Origin: Salinicoccus hispanicus
GTDB lineage: Bacteria; Bacillota; Bacilli; Staphylococcales; Salinicoccaceae
Direction: 5' to 3'
Length of the DNA: 64,000 bases
NCBI RefSeq assembly: GCF_009831115.1
Contig: NZ_WUUK01000002.1
Coordinates: 459,754-523,753, forward strand
The stretch's first letter is position 1. The number at the start of each line of letters is the position of its first letter. This document shows positions 28,385-36,403 of the stretch, piece by piece. The notes under the pieces were generated by a model that was given only the letters and a program-made list of their open reading frames with translations, made no database searches and was not told where the DNA came from. Made by a program: the position numbers and the translations under genes.

Positions 28385-29205
28385 TGAGTACATATGTCGA
28401 TCGCAGCAGTAAAGGCAAGATCAAGATCAGCCGACCGAACAAGGGACAGCTGAAGTTCCGGATGCTCATCATCGCAACCATCCTTTTCACCATCGCTGGA
28501 TTTTTCATGATGGACTATAAAGGACTCGAGTTATGGCCCGCAATCACCGGAACGCTTGTAAATCTAAGAGACATGTTCCTCATGCCCCAGTTAAATCAGA
28601 TTACTCTCGGCAGTGCCATATGGCAGGTCATCATCACCTTATCCCTGGCTTTCCTGTCCACCATACTGGGCGCAGTGATTTCACTGTTTCTCGCATTCGG
28701 TGCAGCGATGAACCTGTCGAAACCATGGGTCAGTCAGACCATCAAAACGTTCATCACCATCGTCAGAGCGGTACCGACAGTACTATGGGTGCTTATCTTC
28801 GCGATTGCTGCAGGACTCGGATCTGTGGCAGCCATCATCGGGATGGTCTTCCACTCCATCGCTTATCTGGTGAAGGCCTACTCGGAAGCATTCGAGGAGA
28901 TAGATGAAGGTAAGATCGAGGCACTGAGGGCAACAGGATCCAATTATTTTCATATTTTGTTCCATGTCGTCATCCCACAGACAAAATCATTTCTCATCGC
29001 CTGGACTTTCCTGAGATTCGAAATCAATTTCGGAGTCGCCGTTGCGATGGGAGCGGCGGCAGGTGCGGGGGGCATCGGGTATGCACTGTTCATGTCGAGC
29101 GGCTTTTACTATGATATGAACGAAGTGGGCATGATCACCTATATGATCCTGATTGTTGCCATCCTGCTTGAAGTGGTTGCAAACAAGCTGAAGGCAGCAG
29201 CATGA
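28384..29205 (+). CDS. phnE: phosphonate ABC permease PhnE (second)
   Basis: A 273-residue paralogous permease with the same loop pattern (EALRATGSNYFHILFHVVIP). Two PhnE-type proteins presumably form a heterodimer. AGGAGGG lies upstream inside the end of the first permease, so translation is coupled. A terminator follows. Confidence 0.9.
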   Translation: MSTYVDRSSKGKIKISRPNKGQLKFRMLIIATILFTIAGFFMMDYKGLELWPAITGTLVNLRDMFLMPQLNQITLGSAIWQVIITLSLAFLSTILGAVISLFLAFGAAMNLSKPWVSQTIKTFITIVRAVPTVLWVLIFAIAAGLGSVAAIIGMVFHSIAYLVKAYSEAFEEIDEGKIEALRATGSNYFHILFHVVIPQTKSFLIAWTFLRFEINFGVAVAMGAAAGAGGIGYALFMSSGFYYDMNEVGMITYMILIVAILLEVVANKLKAAA

Positions 29206-29216
29206 ACTTATACTAC

Positions 29217-29244
29217 TCCCCGGTCCATTGTGGTCGGGGTTTAT
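29217..29244 (+). terminator. terminator of the phnDCEE transcript
   Basis: CCCCG pairs with CGGGG around GTCCATTGTGGT, followed by TTTATT. The T tract doubles as the -35 of the next promoter. Confidence 0.7.
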
Positions 29245-29263
29245 TCATGAATAAACAGGGTAC
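29239..29263 (+). promoter_or_regulatory. SigB-like promoter, first acidic lipoprotein
   Basis: GTTTAT (29239-29244), 13 bases, GGGTAC (29258-29263); the SigB consensus is GTTTAA-N12-15-GGGTAT. The same layout recurs before the second copy. Confidence 0.6.
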
Positions 29264-29300
29264 TTCTAAATCAAAGCATTTATGATGAGGGGTGAACATG

Positions 29301-29459
29301 ATGTCTAAAAGAATGAAGCTGCTGATGGTACCGATGTTTGCGATGGCACTGGCAGCCTGCAACGGTGACACGGTGGAAGTCGATGAGACTGAAGTCGAAG
29401 AAGATGAGGCAGAGGAAGAAATGGAAGAGAACGATGCTGGCGACGAAGAAGGGGACTAG
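29301..29459 (+). CDS. small acidic lipoprotein, copy 1
   Basis: A 52-residue lipoprotein: a short signal (MSKRMKLLMVPMFAMALAAC, lipobox LAAC) followed by about 32 residues that are mostly Glu and Asp (DETEVEEDEAEEE...). The function is unknown; such tails may bind cations or water at the surface of a halophile. I start at the second of two ATGs (29298, 29301) by comparison with copy 2. GAGGGG precedes it. Confidence 0.75.
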   Translation: MSKRMKLLMVPMFAMALAACNGDTVEVDETEVEEDEAEEEMEENDAGDEEGD

Positions 29460-29516
29460 GTGACCTGTTATCAGCGTCATATATCCTTAAGATCATCCGG
29501 ATCAGCAGGTTCGGGT

Positions 29517-29541
29517 GTTTACATAGACCAGCTGCGGGTAC
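29517..29541 (+). promoter_or_regulatory. SigB-like promoter, second acidic lipoprotein
   Basis: GTTTAC (29517-29522), 13 bases, GGGTAC (29536-29541). Like the first copy, its -35 lies in the tail of the preceding hairpin. Confidence 0.6.
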
Positions 29542-29580
29542 TTTCCATATCAGAGCATTTTATGACAAGGAGTGAATGTA

Positions 29581-29748
29581 ATGTCCAAATTGATGAGGCT
29601 TCTGATGGTCCCTGTATTCATCATCGCACTGGCTGCCTGCTCGGAGGAAGACGTTGAACTCGACCCCGGAACGGGCGGTGCCGGAGTGGATGAAAGTGAA
29701 GATGAGGCAGAGGAAACAGAGGATGATGAGAACGAAGCGGACGACTAG
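29581..29748 (+). CDS. small acidic lipoprotein, copy 2
   Basis: A 55-residue paralogue of the gene just upstream: MSKLMRLLMVPVFIIALAAC with lipobox LAAC, then a Gly-rich hinge (GTGGAG) and an acidic tail. AAGGAG is 8 bases before the ATG. Promoter, gene and terminator are all duplicated, which points to a roughly 280-bp tandem duplication. Confidence 0.8.
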   Translation: MSKLMRLLMVPVFIIALAACSEEDVELDPGTGGAGVDESEDEAEETEDDENEADD

Positions 29749-29773
29749 TTATTTTATAGGCAGAGATTTATCA

Positions 29774-29807
29774 AACATCCGGACCACGAAGGTCCGGGTG
29801 TTTTTTG
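29774..29807 (+). terminator. terminator after second acidic lipoprotein
   Basis: ACATCCGGACC pairs with GGTCCGGGTGT and is followed by Ts. A decayed version of the same hairpin (about 29494-29520) ends copy 1. Confidence 0.85.
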
Positions 29808-29843
29808 TCATAGTCTTTGTTTGCGATGAAATTTTCTATATAT

Positions 29844-29878
29844 AAAAAAAGGGCAGTGCCAATTATTCGGCACTGCCT
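29844..29878 (-). terminator. terminator of the YsnF-like gene
   Basis: On the minus strand GGCAGTGCC and GGCACTGCC flank an 8-base loop, followed by seven Ts. Confidence 0.85.
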
Positions 29879-29893
29879 TAGAATATTCTGATT

Positions 29894-30730
29894 CTATCTT
29901 CTTCGGTCATCGTAGCGAACTGAATTGTTGTCTGTTTCTGTGATGTCCACTTCTTCACGACGCACTTCTTCTGAGATATGCTCCTTGTCCGTTACGATGT
30001 TTTTTCGGATGACAATCTCTTCAGTCACCACTTTTTCCTTAACGATCCGTATACGTTCTTCCGTAAGCGGGATGCGCATGACACCCTCTTCATCATCAGA
30101 GTCATCCCGGCTATATGCTTCGACCGTTGGACTACCTTCGACTGGCAGTCTATCCACAGTGACTTCTTCGCGATCCACCGGCACGTCAAATTCCTGAAGC
30201 TCCGTCACGACATGTTTGTCGATGCCGACTTCGCCAACTTTGACATTCTGCTTGTCGATGTTCAGTCTTTCTTCATGAAGCTGCATCGTCTCTTCGGCAG
30301 CAGATGATGATCTATTGGCAGTGAGATCAGCCGTTCTGTGGCCAGCAGCACGCGTATCCTCATCCCTATAGGTGTAGTTACTGCTTGGTGCTCCAGGCTT
30401 TTCATCTACAGAACCCGTCCGCTCATCGATGTGCAGCAGCAGTTTGCCATCCTTCAGTGCAGACTTGTACTCCTCCTGCTCTTCCGGCGTCAGTTGCATG
30501 CTGTTCATCACCTGAGTTTCGGGATCTTCGTCAGCGAACCAAGCAACGACCCGATCCCAAGTATCCACCTCGGTACTCCTCGTATTCACATTTAGATGTT
30601 CCAGTTTCGTACCCTCAAGACTTTCGTTGGTAACGACAGTCATCTGTTCTTCCCGTACACCATTCAATTTCAGATGCTCTATTCTGCCAAGCAGATCCGT
30701 CTCACTTGCGAATGATTCAATTCTTCCCAT
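29894..30730 (-). CDS. YsnF/AvaK-domain stress protein
   Basis: A 278-residue protein with an N-terminal general-stress (YflT-like) domain (about residues 1-105, including VVTNESLEGTKLEHLN) and a C-terminal DUF2382 YsnF/AvaK domain (about 150-278) rich in Glu, Val and Arg (LTEERIRIVKEKVVTEEIVI). A hydrophilic linker joins them. The biochemical role of the family is unknown, but members are often stress-induced. A full SigB-type promoter precedes it, and GGAGG lies before the ATG. Confidence 0.85.
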   Translation of the reverse strand: MGRIESFASETDLLGRIEHLKLNGVREEQMTVVTNESLEGTKLEHLNVNTRSTEVDTWDRVVAWFADEDPETQVMNSMQLTPEEQEEYKSALKDGKLLLHIDERTGSVDEKPGAPSSNYTYRDEDTRAAGHRTADLTANRSSSAAEETMQLHEERLNIDKQNVKVGEVGIDKHVVTELQEFDVPVDREEVTVDRLPVEGSPTVEAYSRDDSDDEEGVMRIPLTEERIRIVKEKVVTEEIVIRKNIVTDKEHISEEVRREEVDITETDNNSVRYDDRRR

Positions 30731-30782
30731 ATGTTACGCCTCCATTGTCTATACCTTAATGCGTATTATATTTAATAGTTAG

Positions 30783-30807
30783 ATACCCCCGGATAATAGG
30801 ATTAAAC
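30783..30807 (-). promoter_or_regulatory. SigB promoter of the YsnF-like gene
   Basis: On the minus strand GTTTAA (30807-30802), 13 bases, GGGTAT (30788-30783), an exact match to the SigB consensus. Confidence 0.85.
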
Positions 30808-30960
30808 GAAATGGAGTGAGATACGGTTGATGAGATCAGAATAAATATGCTTAAAGCATGTATTTTGAAATCAAGTTGTAATTATATACTAAGTTGTTAT
30901 ATGTAAACTAATAGTGTTTATGTAAATATAAAATATATATACCATTAATTTACACTTCAT

Positions 30961-30968
30961 GCTATAAT
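30961..30968 (+). promoter_or_regulatory. extended -10 promoter of the WxL locus
   Basis: TGCTATAAT (TATAAT at 30963-30968) is an extended -10; no good -35 lies 16-18 bases upstream. The rest of 30808-30960 is AT-rich and I see no gene in it. Confidence 0.5.
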
Positions 30969-30998
30969 ACTTTTAATCCAAAACGAAGGGAGAGGATC

Positions 30999-32810
30999 AT
31001 GAGACATAAAAATTGCTGCAATCGATATCTGTTTGTCGTTCTATTGGTATGGTTCTCCATATTTTCTATAGATAGCAAAAACTATGTTTATGGTGAAACC
31101 GAGAATTCAGCTGAAGATGCAACAGAAATAAAAGATATAAATCCACGACCAGAAGAAGAACACATAGATGAGAATGAATTAGATCAGACAGAATCCGGTG
31201 AGGTGTCCATTGAAGGGGTTCCAAATATGGAACAGGAGAATGAGCAATCATCTGGAGCTGTCGATCAGCAAGAGGCGGATGTTGATGACTCACAAGAAGT
31301 AATCGAAGAATCGAGCGAAGTGCCGGATACTGATCTCGCGGTTCCAGAAGAAGAAACAGAGGAAGTAACATCTGAGGAATTAACAGAAGAGGAAGAACAG
31401 GATGTGGTATTTCAGCCCTTTCAAGTTCAAGATCCTGGATTGCTTGATCTCAGGCTCCTGACCAATACAACATTGAATGCCCAGAGAAGTACGGTGAATG
31501 GAAAGGAAAGAATCACGTTGACATACCGGGGGGATAGTATTCTAAACCTTGGTCTTGTATCGAACGCCTATGCCATTTTTTCACTACCTCCTGAGATCAT
31601 GAATACGATTACCAAGTCCAATTTGACAGCATCATATAATGTGCCTGGACTAGTCAGCAGAAATCGTGGAAACTTCACTACCCAACAGATTCAGATTGAA
31701 GGCAACCAAGTATATATGGAAGTCAGGAATCTACTTACGCTAGGTTTGCTTTCCTATTACACCTATACTCTTAACATCGATCTCGAAGAGCTGCCACTGA
31801 CAGACACAGGAGAATACAGATTCTATTCAGAAGCGACGAGGCAATTGGTCGATTTGTCTGTAATATCAGGGAATCCGGCAACGACGACCTTGGCTGCCCC
31901 AACCCGTCCCGAAGCACCAATATTTGACGATCCGGTTTATGCAACAGACACAGTAGTTACAGGTACTGGTGCACCGAACACGACAATCAGGTTGGAAATT
32001 AGCGGTGATACCTATGAAGCTCAAGTTGATAGGACCGGTGACTTTACGGTTTCAGTACCGTCTTTAGAGGTCGGGAGTGAAATTGTCGGGCGTATCATCG
32101 ATGCTTCGGGATACGAAAGTGCGGAGACAAGAATTGTCGTTCTCGAAGCCCCGGACACAACACCACCAGAGCAGCCCATCGTCAACCCGGTCTATAGTAA
32201 TAAAACGACTGTAGAGGGCAACGGAGAACCGGGCACAACAGTTCTGGTTAAGATAGAAGGGCAGGAGTATGAAGGTAGTGTGGATTCAGAAGGCAATTTT
32301 TCAGTGAGTATACCTTCCCAAGCACCTGATACGGTGATCACTGTCGAGTTGGTCGATGAAGCTGGCAATGTAAGCCCATCTGCTGAGGTAACGGTAATCG
32401 AGGCGACTATTGCTTTCCAAACTGTTCCGGGCCGGATAGCTTTTGAGACCACTTCAATTGAATCCATATCAGCAAGGATACCGAGAGCGGATACTAATTG
32501 GAGTCTCGAAGTAATAGACACCAGAGGCGCTGGCAGTCCCTTCACCATCATGGCAGAAGCCACAGAATTGAGAGCTTCTGATGGCATGCATACAATTTCG
32601 GATGGGCTTGTCTACGTCGATTCGGCCTCGAACAGCCAGTCATTGAACAACGAACCTGTAGAAGTCTACTCTGGTCAGACAGGCAATGATCCGATATCTG
32701 AAATCAATTGGCCTGAAAATGAAGGGCCACTGGTAGAAGTCTCACCAGGAGATGTGCGTGTCGGCACTTACGGTGCCACGATTACATGGACCATCGTAGA
32801 TGCCCCTTAA
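30999..32810 (+). CDS. large WxL-type surface protein with Ig-like repeats
   Basis: A 603-residue exported protein. A signal peptide (residues 1-33) is followed by a very acidic low-complexity region (about 34-140), a beta-rich domain (about 145-295), two bacterial Ig-like domains (about 300-385 and 388-468, each ending IDASGYES or VDEAGNVSPS) and a C-terminal WxL-like domain. The first WxL motif is NWSLEV (about 500); the second at the extreme C-terminus reads WTI instead of WTL. WxL domains hold proteins on the cell wall without covalent attachment. GGGAGAGG precedes the ATG. It leads a three-gene locus. Confidence 0.8.
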   Translation: MRHKNCCNRYLFVVLLVWFSIFSIDSKNYVYGETENSAEDATEIKDINPRPEEEHIDENELDQTESGEVSIEGVPNMEQENEQSSGAVDQQEADVDDSQEVIEESSEVPDTDLAVPEEETEEVTSEELTEEEEQDVVFQPFQVQDPGLLDLRLLTNTTLNAQRSTVNGKERITLTYRGDSILNLGLVSNAYAIFSLPPEIMNTITKSNLTASYNVPGLVSRNRGNFTTQQIQIEGNQVYMEVRNLLTLGLLSYYTYTLNIDLEELPLTDTGEYRFYSEATRQLVDLSVISGNPATTTLAAPTRPEAPIFDDPVYATDTVVTGTGAPNTTIRLEISGDTYEAQVDRTGDFTVSVPSLEVGSEIVGRIIDASGYESAETRIVVLEAPDTTPPEQPIVNPVYSNKTTVEGNGEPGTTVLVKIEGQEYEGSVDSEGNFSVSIPSQAPDTVITVELVDEAGNVSPSAEVTVIEATIAFQTVPGRIAFETTSIESISARIPRADTNWSLEVIDTRGAGSPFTIMAEATELRASDGMHTISDGLVYVDSASNSQSLNNEPVEVYSGQTGNDPISEINWPENEGPLVEVSPGDVRVGTYGATITWTIVDAP

Positions 32811-32855
32811 GTTATAGATATATCAAATTAAAAGATTATATAAAAGGAGAAAAAA

Positions 32856-33557
32856 ATGAAATTCAAAACAGTTTTGACAGCACTTTTGGTCACGTCACTT
32901 TCCGTATCTTCTCTTAGCAGCGTTGCAAGTGCTGCAGATTCCGAGGCTGAGATTACATTTACACCAGGAGATGGCGCACCGGATGTGCTTGATCCAACAA
33001 CACCAGAAGAAACGTATGATCCAGAATCAGGTACGCCAGGTGATCCTACAAACCCACCTACAGGAGAAACTGGTCCTTTGACGCTCGATTATGTATCATC
33101 CTTGGAATTTGGCAGTCATCAGATTGAATCCAGCTTGGAAACATATGAGTCAACGACTTTGCGACCGTTTGTACAAGTTACGGACCGTCGTGGTACTGGC
33201 GCAGGATGGCATGTGACTGCTGAAATGAGCAGTTTTACTACCGGTGAAGGTGATACAGCTATCTCTTCCTTGCCGGGTGCAGAACTTACTCTAACTGGAA
33301 CAACAATGAACACTACAAGCTCAAGTGGCGCACCCACACCATCTGATACGATTGAACTGAGTTCTGATGGTACAGTTTCAACAGTAGTAAATGCAGGTGC
33401 AGACACAGGTCTAGGATCATGGATCGCGCGTTGGTTTCCATCAGCAACTGGTGCAACGTCAAATGATAATGTAACACTCGAAGTACCAGCAGGAGCTGCA
33501 ACCCTCGGAGATCATACAGCAACGATTACTTGGACTCTAGAAAATACACCGCAATAA
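32856..33557 (+). CDS. small WxL-domain surface protein
   Basis: A 233-residue secreted protein: signal peptide ending near SSVASAA, a Pro/Thr/Asp-rich linker (about 30-70) and a WxL domain. The first motif region reads GWHVTAEM (a WHV variant) and the C-terminal motif ATITWTLENTP is canonical. AAAAGGAG precedes the ATG. With the flanking genes it makes the usual set of one large WxL protein, one small WxL protein and one membrane-bound WxLIP. Confidence 0.88.
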   Translation: MKFKTVLTALLVTSLSVSSLSSVASAADSEAEITFTPGDGAPDVLDPTTPEETYDPESGTPGDPTNPPTGETGPLTLDYVSSLEFGSHQIESSLETYESTTLRPFVQVTDRRGTGAGWHVTAEMSSFTTGEGDTAISSLPGAELTLTGTTMNTTSSSGAPTPSDTIELSSDGTVSTVVNAGADTGLGSWIARWFPSATGATSNDNVTLEVPAGAATLGDHTATITWTLENTPQ

Positions 33558-33565
33558 AACACATT

Positions 33566-33610
33566 TCCTCCAGACATTACTTTAACGTGAAGTCAGGAGG
33601 ATATTTTTTA
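33566..33610 (+). terminator. hairpin between small WxL gene and WxLIP
   Basis: TCCTCC and GAC pair with GTC and GGAGGA (one mismatch between), then TTTTTT. It may attenuate the third gene relative to the abundant secreted proteins. Confidence 0.7.
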
Positions 33611-33636
33611 GTTTTACGATTGGAAGGAGATTTAAA

Positions 33637-34647
33637 ATGGTCAGGTTGATGCAAGCAGCTATGGTTTTGGGTATGGTGCTCATGAGCACCAGTTTTACGA
33701 CTGATGCAGGCGCAGAGGATAGAGTAGGATTCTCGGTTGAGGCAGAACTGCCTGATAATCAAGTGGATACGTCCGTTACGTACTATGATCTTCGAGTGGA
33801 GCGGAATCACGAACAGACGTTGACACTCACCATCTATAACCATGAGAATGAGGAACTTACTGTCAATGGTGAAGTGCTGAACGCAAGTACGAACAGCAAT
33901 GGGCTGGTTGTCTATGAAGAGAAGGAAGTCGATGAGAGCCTGACTGAACCTGTAACTGAGCTGGTCGAGTTGTCCGCAAATGAATGGACTATCCCAGCAG
34001 GAGAGTCCAGGACAATCGAGACACAAATCAATATGAACGATACAACATTTGATGGTATCAAACTCGGTGGACTGCATTTTCAAAAGGCCGATGCGGAAGT
34101 GGATGAAGCGGAAGGTGTCAGCATTCAGAATAAATATGCCTACGTTATCGGAGTCAGATTATCCCAAAACGATGAAACTGTCGATCCTGAGCTGGAATTG
34201 GCCAGTGTTATACCTGGTCTCGTCAACTATCGAACTGCTGTGACGGCAAATGTCCGCAATACACAGCCCGTCATGATGTCCGAAGTATCCATAACAGCTG
34301 ATGTGTTCCGTGAGGAGGAGACATCTCCTCTCCGTACAGTCGAGCAGGAAGGAATTAGAATGGCACCGAATTCTGTCATGCCATTTATCATCAACTGGGA
34401 GAATGAACCGCTTGAAGCGGGAGAATATCGGTTGGAGATGACCGCAACAGATGGTGAAAATAAATGGCAGTGGGATGAAAGTTTTCAGATTAGCGCAGAG
34501 GATGAAACAATCAACGAAGAAGCGGTGGAGCTGGAAGATGAGCAGTCTATAAATTACTGGTTCATAGCAGGTATTGCTGTACTTCTGATCATCATCGCCG
34601 GTTTGATCTTCTATATCAGACGATTGAAGAAGCAAAGTAAAAAATAA
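33637..34647 (+). CDS. WxL-interacting membrane protein (WxLIP)
   Basis: A 336-residue DUF916/DUF3324-type protein, now called the WxL peptidoglycan-binding and host-binding domain pair. It has a signal peptide (about 1-26), an N-terminal beta domain beginning VGFSVEAELPDNQVDTS, a second beta domain from about 160, and one C-terminal membrane helix (WFIAGIAVLLIIIAGLIFYI) with a basic tail. It should anchor the two WxL proteins at the surface. Confidence 0.88.
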   Translation: MVRLMQAAMVLGMVLMSTSFTTDAGAEDRVGFSVEAELPDNQVDTSVTYYDLRVERNHEQTLTLTIYNHENEELTVNGEVLNASTNSNGLVVYEEKEVDESLTEPVTELVELSANEWTIPAGESRTIETQINMNDTTFDGIKLGGLHFQKADAEVDEAEGVSIQNKYAYVIGVRLSQNDETVDPELELASVIPGLVNYRTAVTANVRNTQPVMMSEVSITADVFREEETSPLRTVEQEGIRMAPNSVMPFIINWENEPLEAGEYRLEMTATDGENKWQWDESFQISAEDETINEEAVELEDEQSINYWFIAGIAVLLIIIAGLIFYIRRLKKQSKK

Positions 34648-34697
34648 AATTATAGAGTCCCCGAGCAAAATTTGCTCGGGGACTCTATAATTTTTAT
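34648..34697. terminator. strong bidirectional terminator
   Basis: A long stem (TATAGAGTCCCCGAGCAAA and its complement) with A and T tails on either side separates the WxLIP gene from the convergent M24 gene. Confidence 0.9.
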
Positions 34698-35827
34698 CTG
34701 ATAATCAATGAATCAATATTTTTCGGGTAGTCTGTAATGACTTCTGTGCCCTGTTCAGTGAGCACGACTGTATCGGAATGTCTGAAGCCACCGACATCAG
34801 GAATGTAGATGCCCGGCTCGATGCAGAACACCATGCCGGCTTCCAGTACAAGGTCATTATCGAAGCGAAGTGAAGGTTCTTCATGGAAGCCCACACCGAT
34901 GCCGTGTCCGGTTCTGTGTACAACATATTCTTCGAGTCCGGCTGCTTTAATGACATCCAGTGCCTGCTGGTTTACGTCTTTCGCTGTCACACCCACCTTG
35001 ATGAAATCAAGGGCAGCCTGCTGTGCACGCACCATGACGTTAAAGACTTCCCGCTGGCGTTCTGTTGGTTCTCCGACAAAGTATGTACGTTCGCATTCTG
35101 CGCGGTAGCCATTGAGTCCGACTTGACGGCTATGGATGATGATGTCCTGATTCTCGAGCTGTCTGGTGTTCGAGAAGACATGCGGCATATTTGTCCTGGA
35201 CAGTCCGGAAGGGGACATGACGAAGTAGTCCAGTGTCGAGTTCGGGAAATGCTTCGGTACTTCCTTGAACAGATACTCATTGCCGTAGTAGTCGATTTCA
35301 AGTTCCGACATGCCCGCTTTTGTATTTGTAATCGTCTGCTCCAATGCATTGCTGACGAGTCGGCCGGAGTGGCGCATCGCCTCGATCTCCTCATCGCTTT
35401 TGACTGCGCGCATCGTCGCAACCTCGTTCTGGATATTACGGATATCGAATCCCTGTTCCATGAGTTTCAGTGTAATATCCGTCGGCAGTGCATTGTATTC
35501 GATGCCGACCGTGCTGCCAGGTTCGAGTTTTGAAATGACGGTATCGACCTGCTCGTGATATGACATTCCGCCTTTCCTGTTTTCGACTTCGTGGTAAACA
35601 TACAGATGGTCAGCATCCGTCTTCTCTTTTGCGTGCGCTTCTTCGAGTGTCGGAATGACAAGACTCTCCTGTTCCTTTTCGATGACCAGCAGAATGGGTC
35701 TCGAGTAGAGGATGGCCTTCAGTCCACTGAAGTAGAACTGATTTTCAAAGTTTGAAATGAAAGCGACATCGATAGCATTATCTTTCATGAATGTTTTCAA
35801 GCGGTTTGTCCGTTGTTTGATCTGCAA
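34694..35827 (-). CDS. M24 peptidase-family protein with altered metal ligands
   Basis: A 377-residue pita-bread-fold protein (creatinase / prolidase family): N-terminal creatinase_N domain (about 1-130) and C-terminal catalytic domain. It is close to Xaa-Pro dipeptidases, but the five metal ligands (Asp, Asp, His, Glu, Glu) look altered. The first two Asp positions fall in HSRQVGLNGYRAECERT, the last Glu lies in FRHSDTVVLTE where RxED is usual, while GHGIG and CIEPG are kept. That is nearer to metal-independent members such as creatinase. I start at TTG 35827 (AAGGAG 9 bases away); an ATG at 35836 touches that ribosome site. Confidence 0.7.
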   Translation of the reverse strand: MQIKQRTNRLKTFMKDNAIDVAFISNFENQFYFSGLKAILYSRPILLVIEKEQESLVIPTLEEAHAKEKTDADHLYVYHEVENRKGGMSYHEQVDTVISKLEPGSTVGIEYNALPTDITLKLMEQGFDIRNIQNEVATMRAVKSDEEIEAMRHSGRLVSNALEQTITNTKAGMSELEIDYYGNEYLFKEVPKHFPNSTLDYFVMSPSGLSRTNMPHVFSNTRQLENQDIIIHSRQVGLNGYRAECERTYFVGEPTERQREVFNVMVRAQQAALDFIKVGVTAKDVNQQALDVIKAAGLEEYVVHRTGHGIGVGFHEEPSLRFDNDLVLEAGMVFCIEPGIYIPDVGGFRHSDTVVLTEQGTEVITDYPKNIDSLIIR

Positions 35828-35893
35828 TGTATTCATCTCCTTTTCTGAATTGTAACAATAAACAAAAATATTATCATATGTTACGCAACAACA

Positions 35894-35926
35894 AAAAGTA
35901 CACTCATCACAATTTGACGAGTGTAC
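35894..35926 (-). terminator. terminator of the small lipoprotein gene
   Basis: On the minus strand GTACACTC pairs with GAGTGTAC and is followed by TTTTTG. Confidence 0.8.
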
Positions 35927-35941
35927 CATGATGGATTTACG

Positions 35942-36220
35942 TTATTCTGCTGTGTTTTCTTCAATGATGACATTGGCGTTCAGCACCTGGACGCGCTTGC
36001 CATTGAGGTTGATGATCAGCTGGCCGCCATCATTGACTTCGGTTCTGACATTTTCGCCTTCGTACTCGGCAATCACTTCGCCGGTCTGACTATAGACGGT
36101 GATTTTACGATCGAGACCTTCCGTGTTGGATTTGAAGTTGGTAACAGTGTCATCCCAGACTGTACATCCGCTCAAAAGAACAGCTCCTGCTAAAACTGAA
36201 GACATTAGAAGTTTCTTCAT
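35942..36220 (-). CDS. small lipoprotein, unknown function
   Basis: A 92-residue lipoprotein with signal MKKLLMSSVLAGAVLLSGC (lipobox LSGC). The mature part of about 73 residues is beta-rich (KITVYSQTGEVIAEYEGENV), reminiscent of small staphylococcal lipoproteins with an OB- or DUF5052-like fold, but I cannot assign it. GGTGGAGG precedes the ATG, and it has its own terminator. Confidence 0.8.
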   Translation of the reverse strand: MKKLLMSSVLAGAVLLSGCTVWDDTVTNFKSNTEGLDRKITVYSQTGEVIAEYEGENVRTEVNDGGQLIINLNGKRVQVLNANVIIEENTAE

Positions 36221-36403
36221 TTTCCTCCACCTTATGTACCATATATGATTGAATATTACATCTCTATTTTATCATGAAGATATCCACTTGATGAATGACA
36301 TATGCATATATATGGAAATTGATAGGAGGCAGAATCATATATTCAATCGAATCATGTATCTTTATGGTGCTTTTGGGGAATATAGACGATGAGGTGATTA
36401 TAA

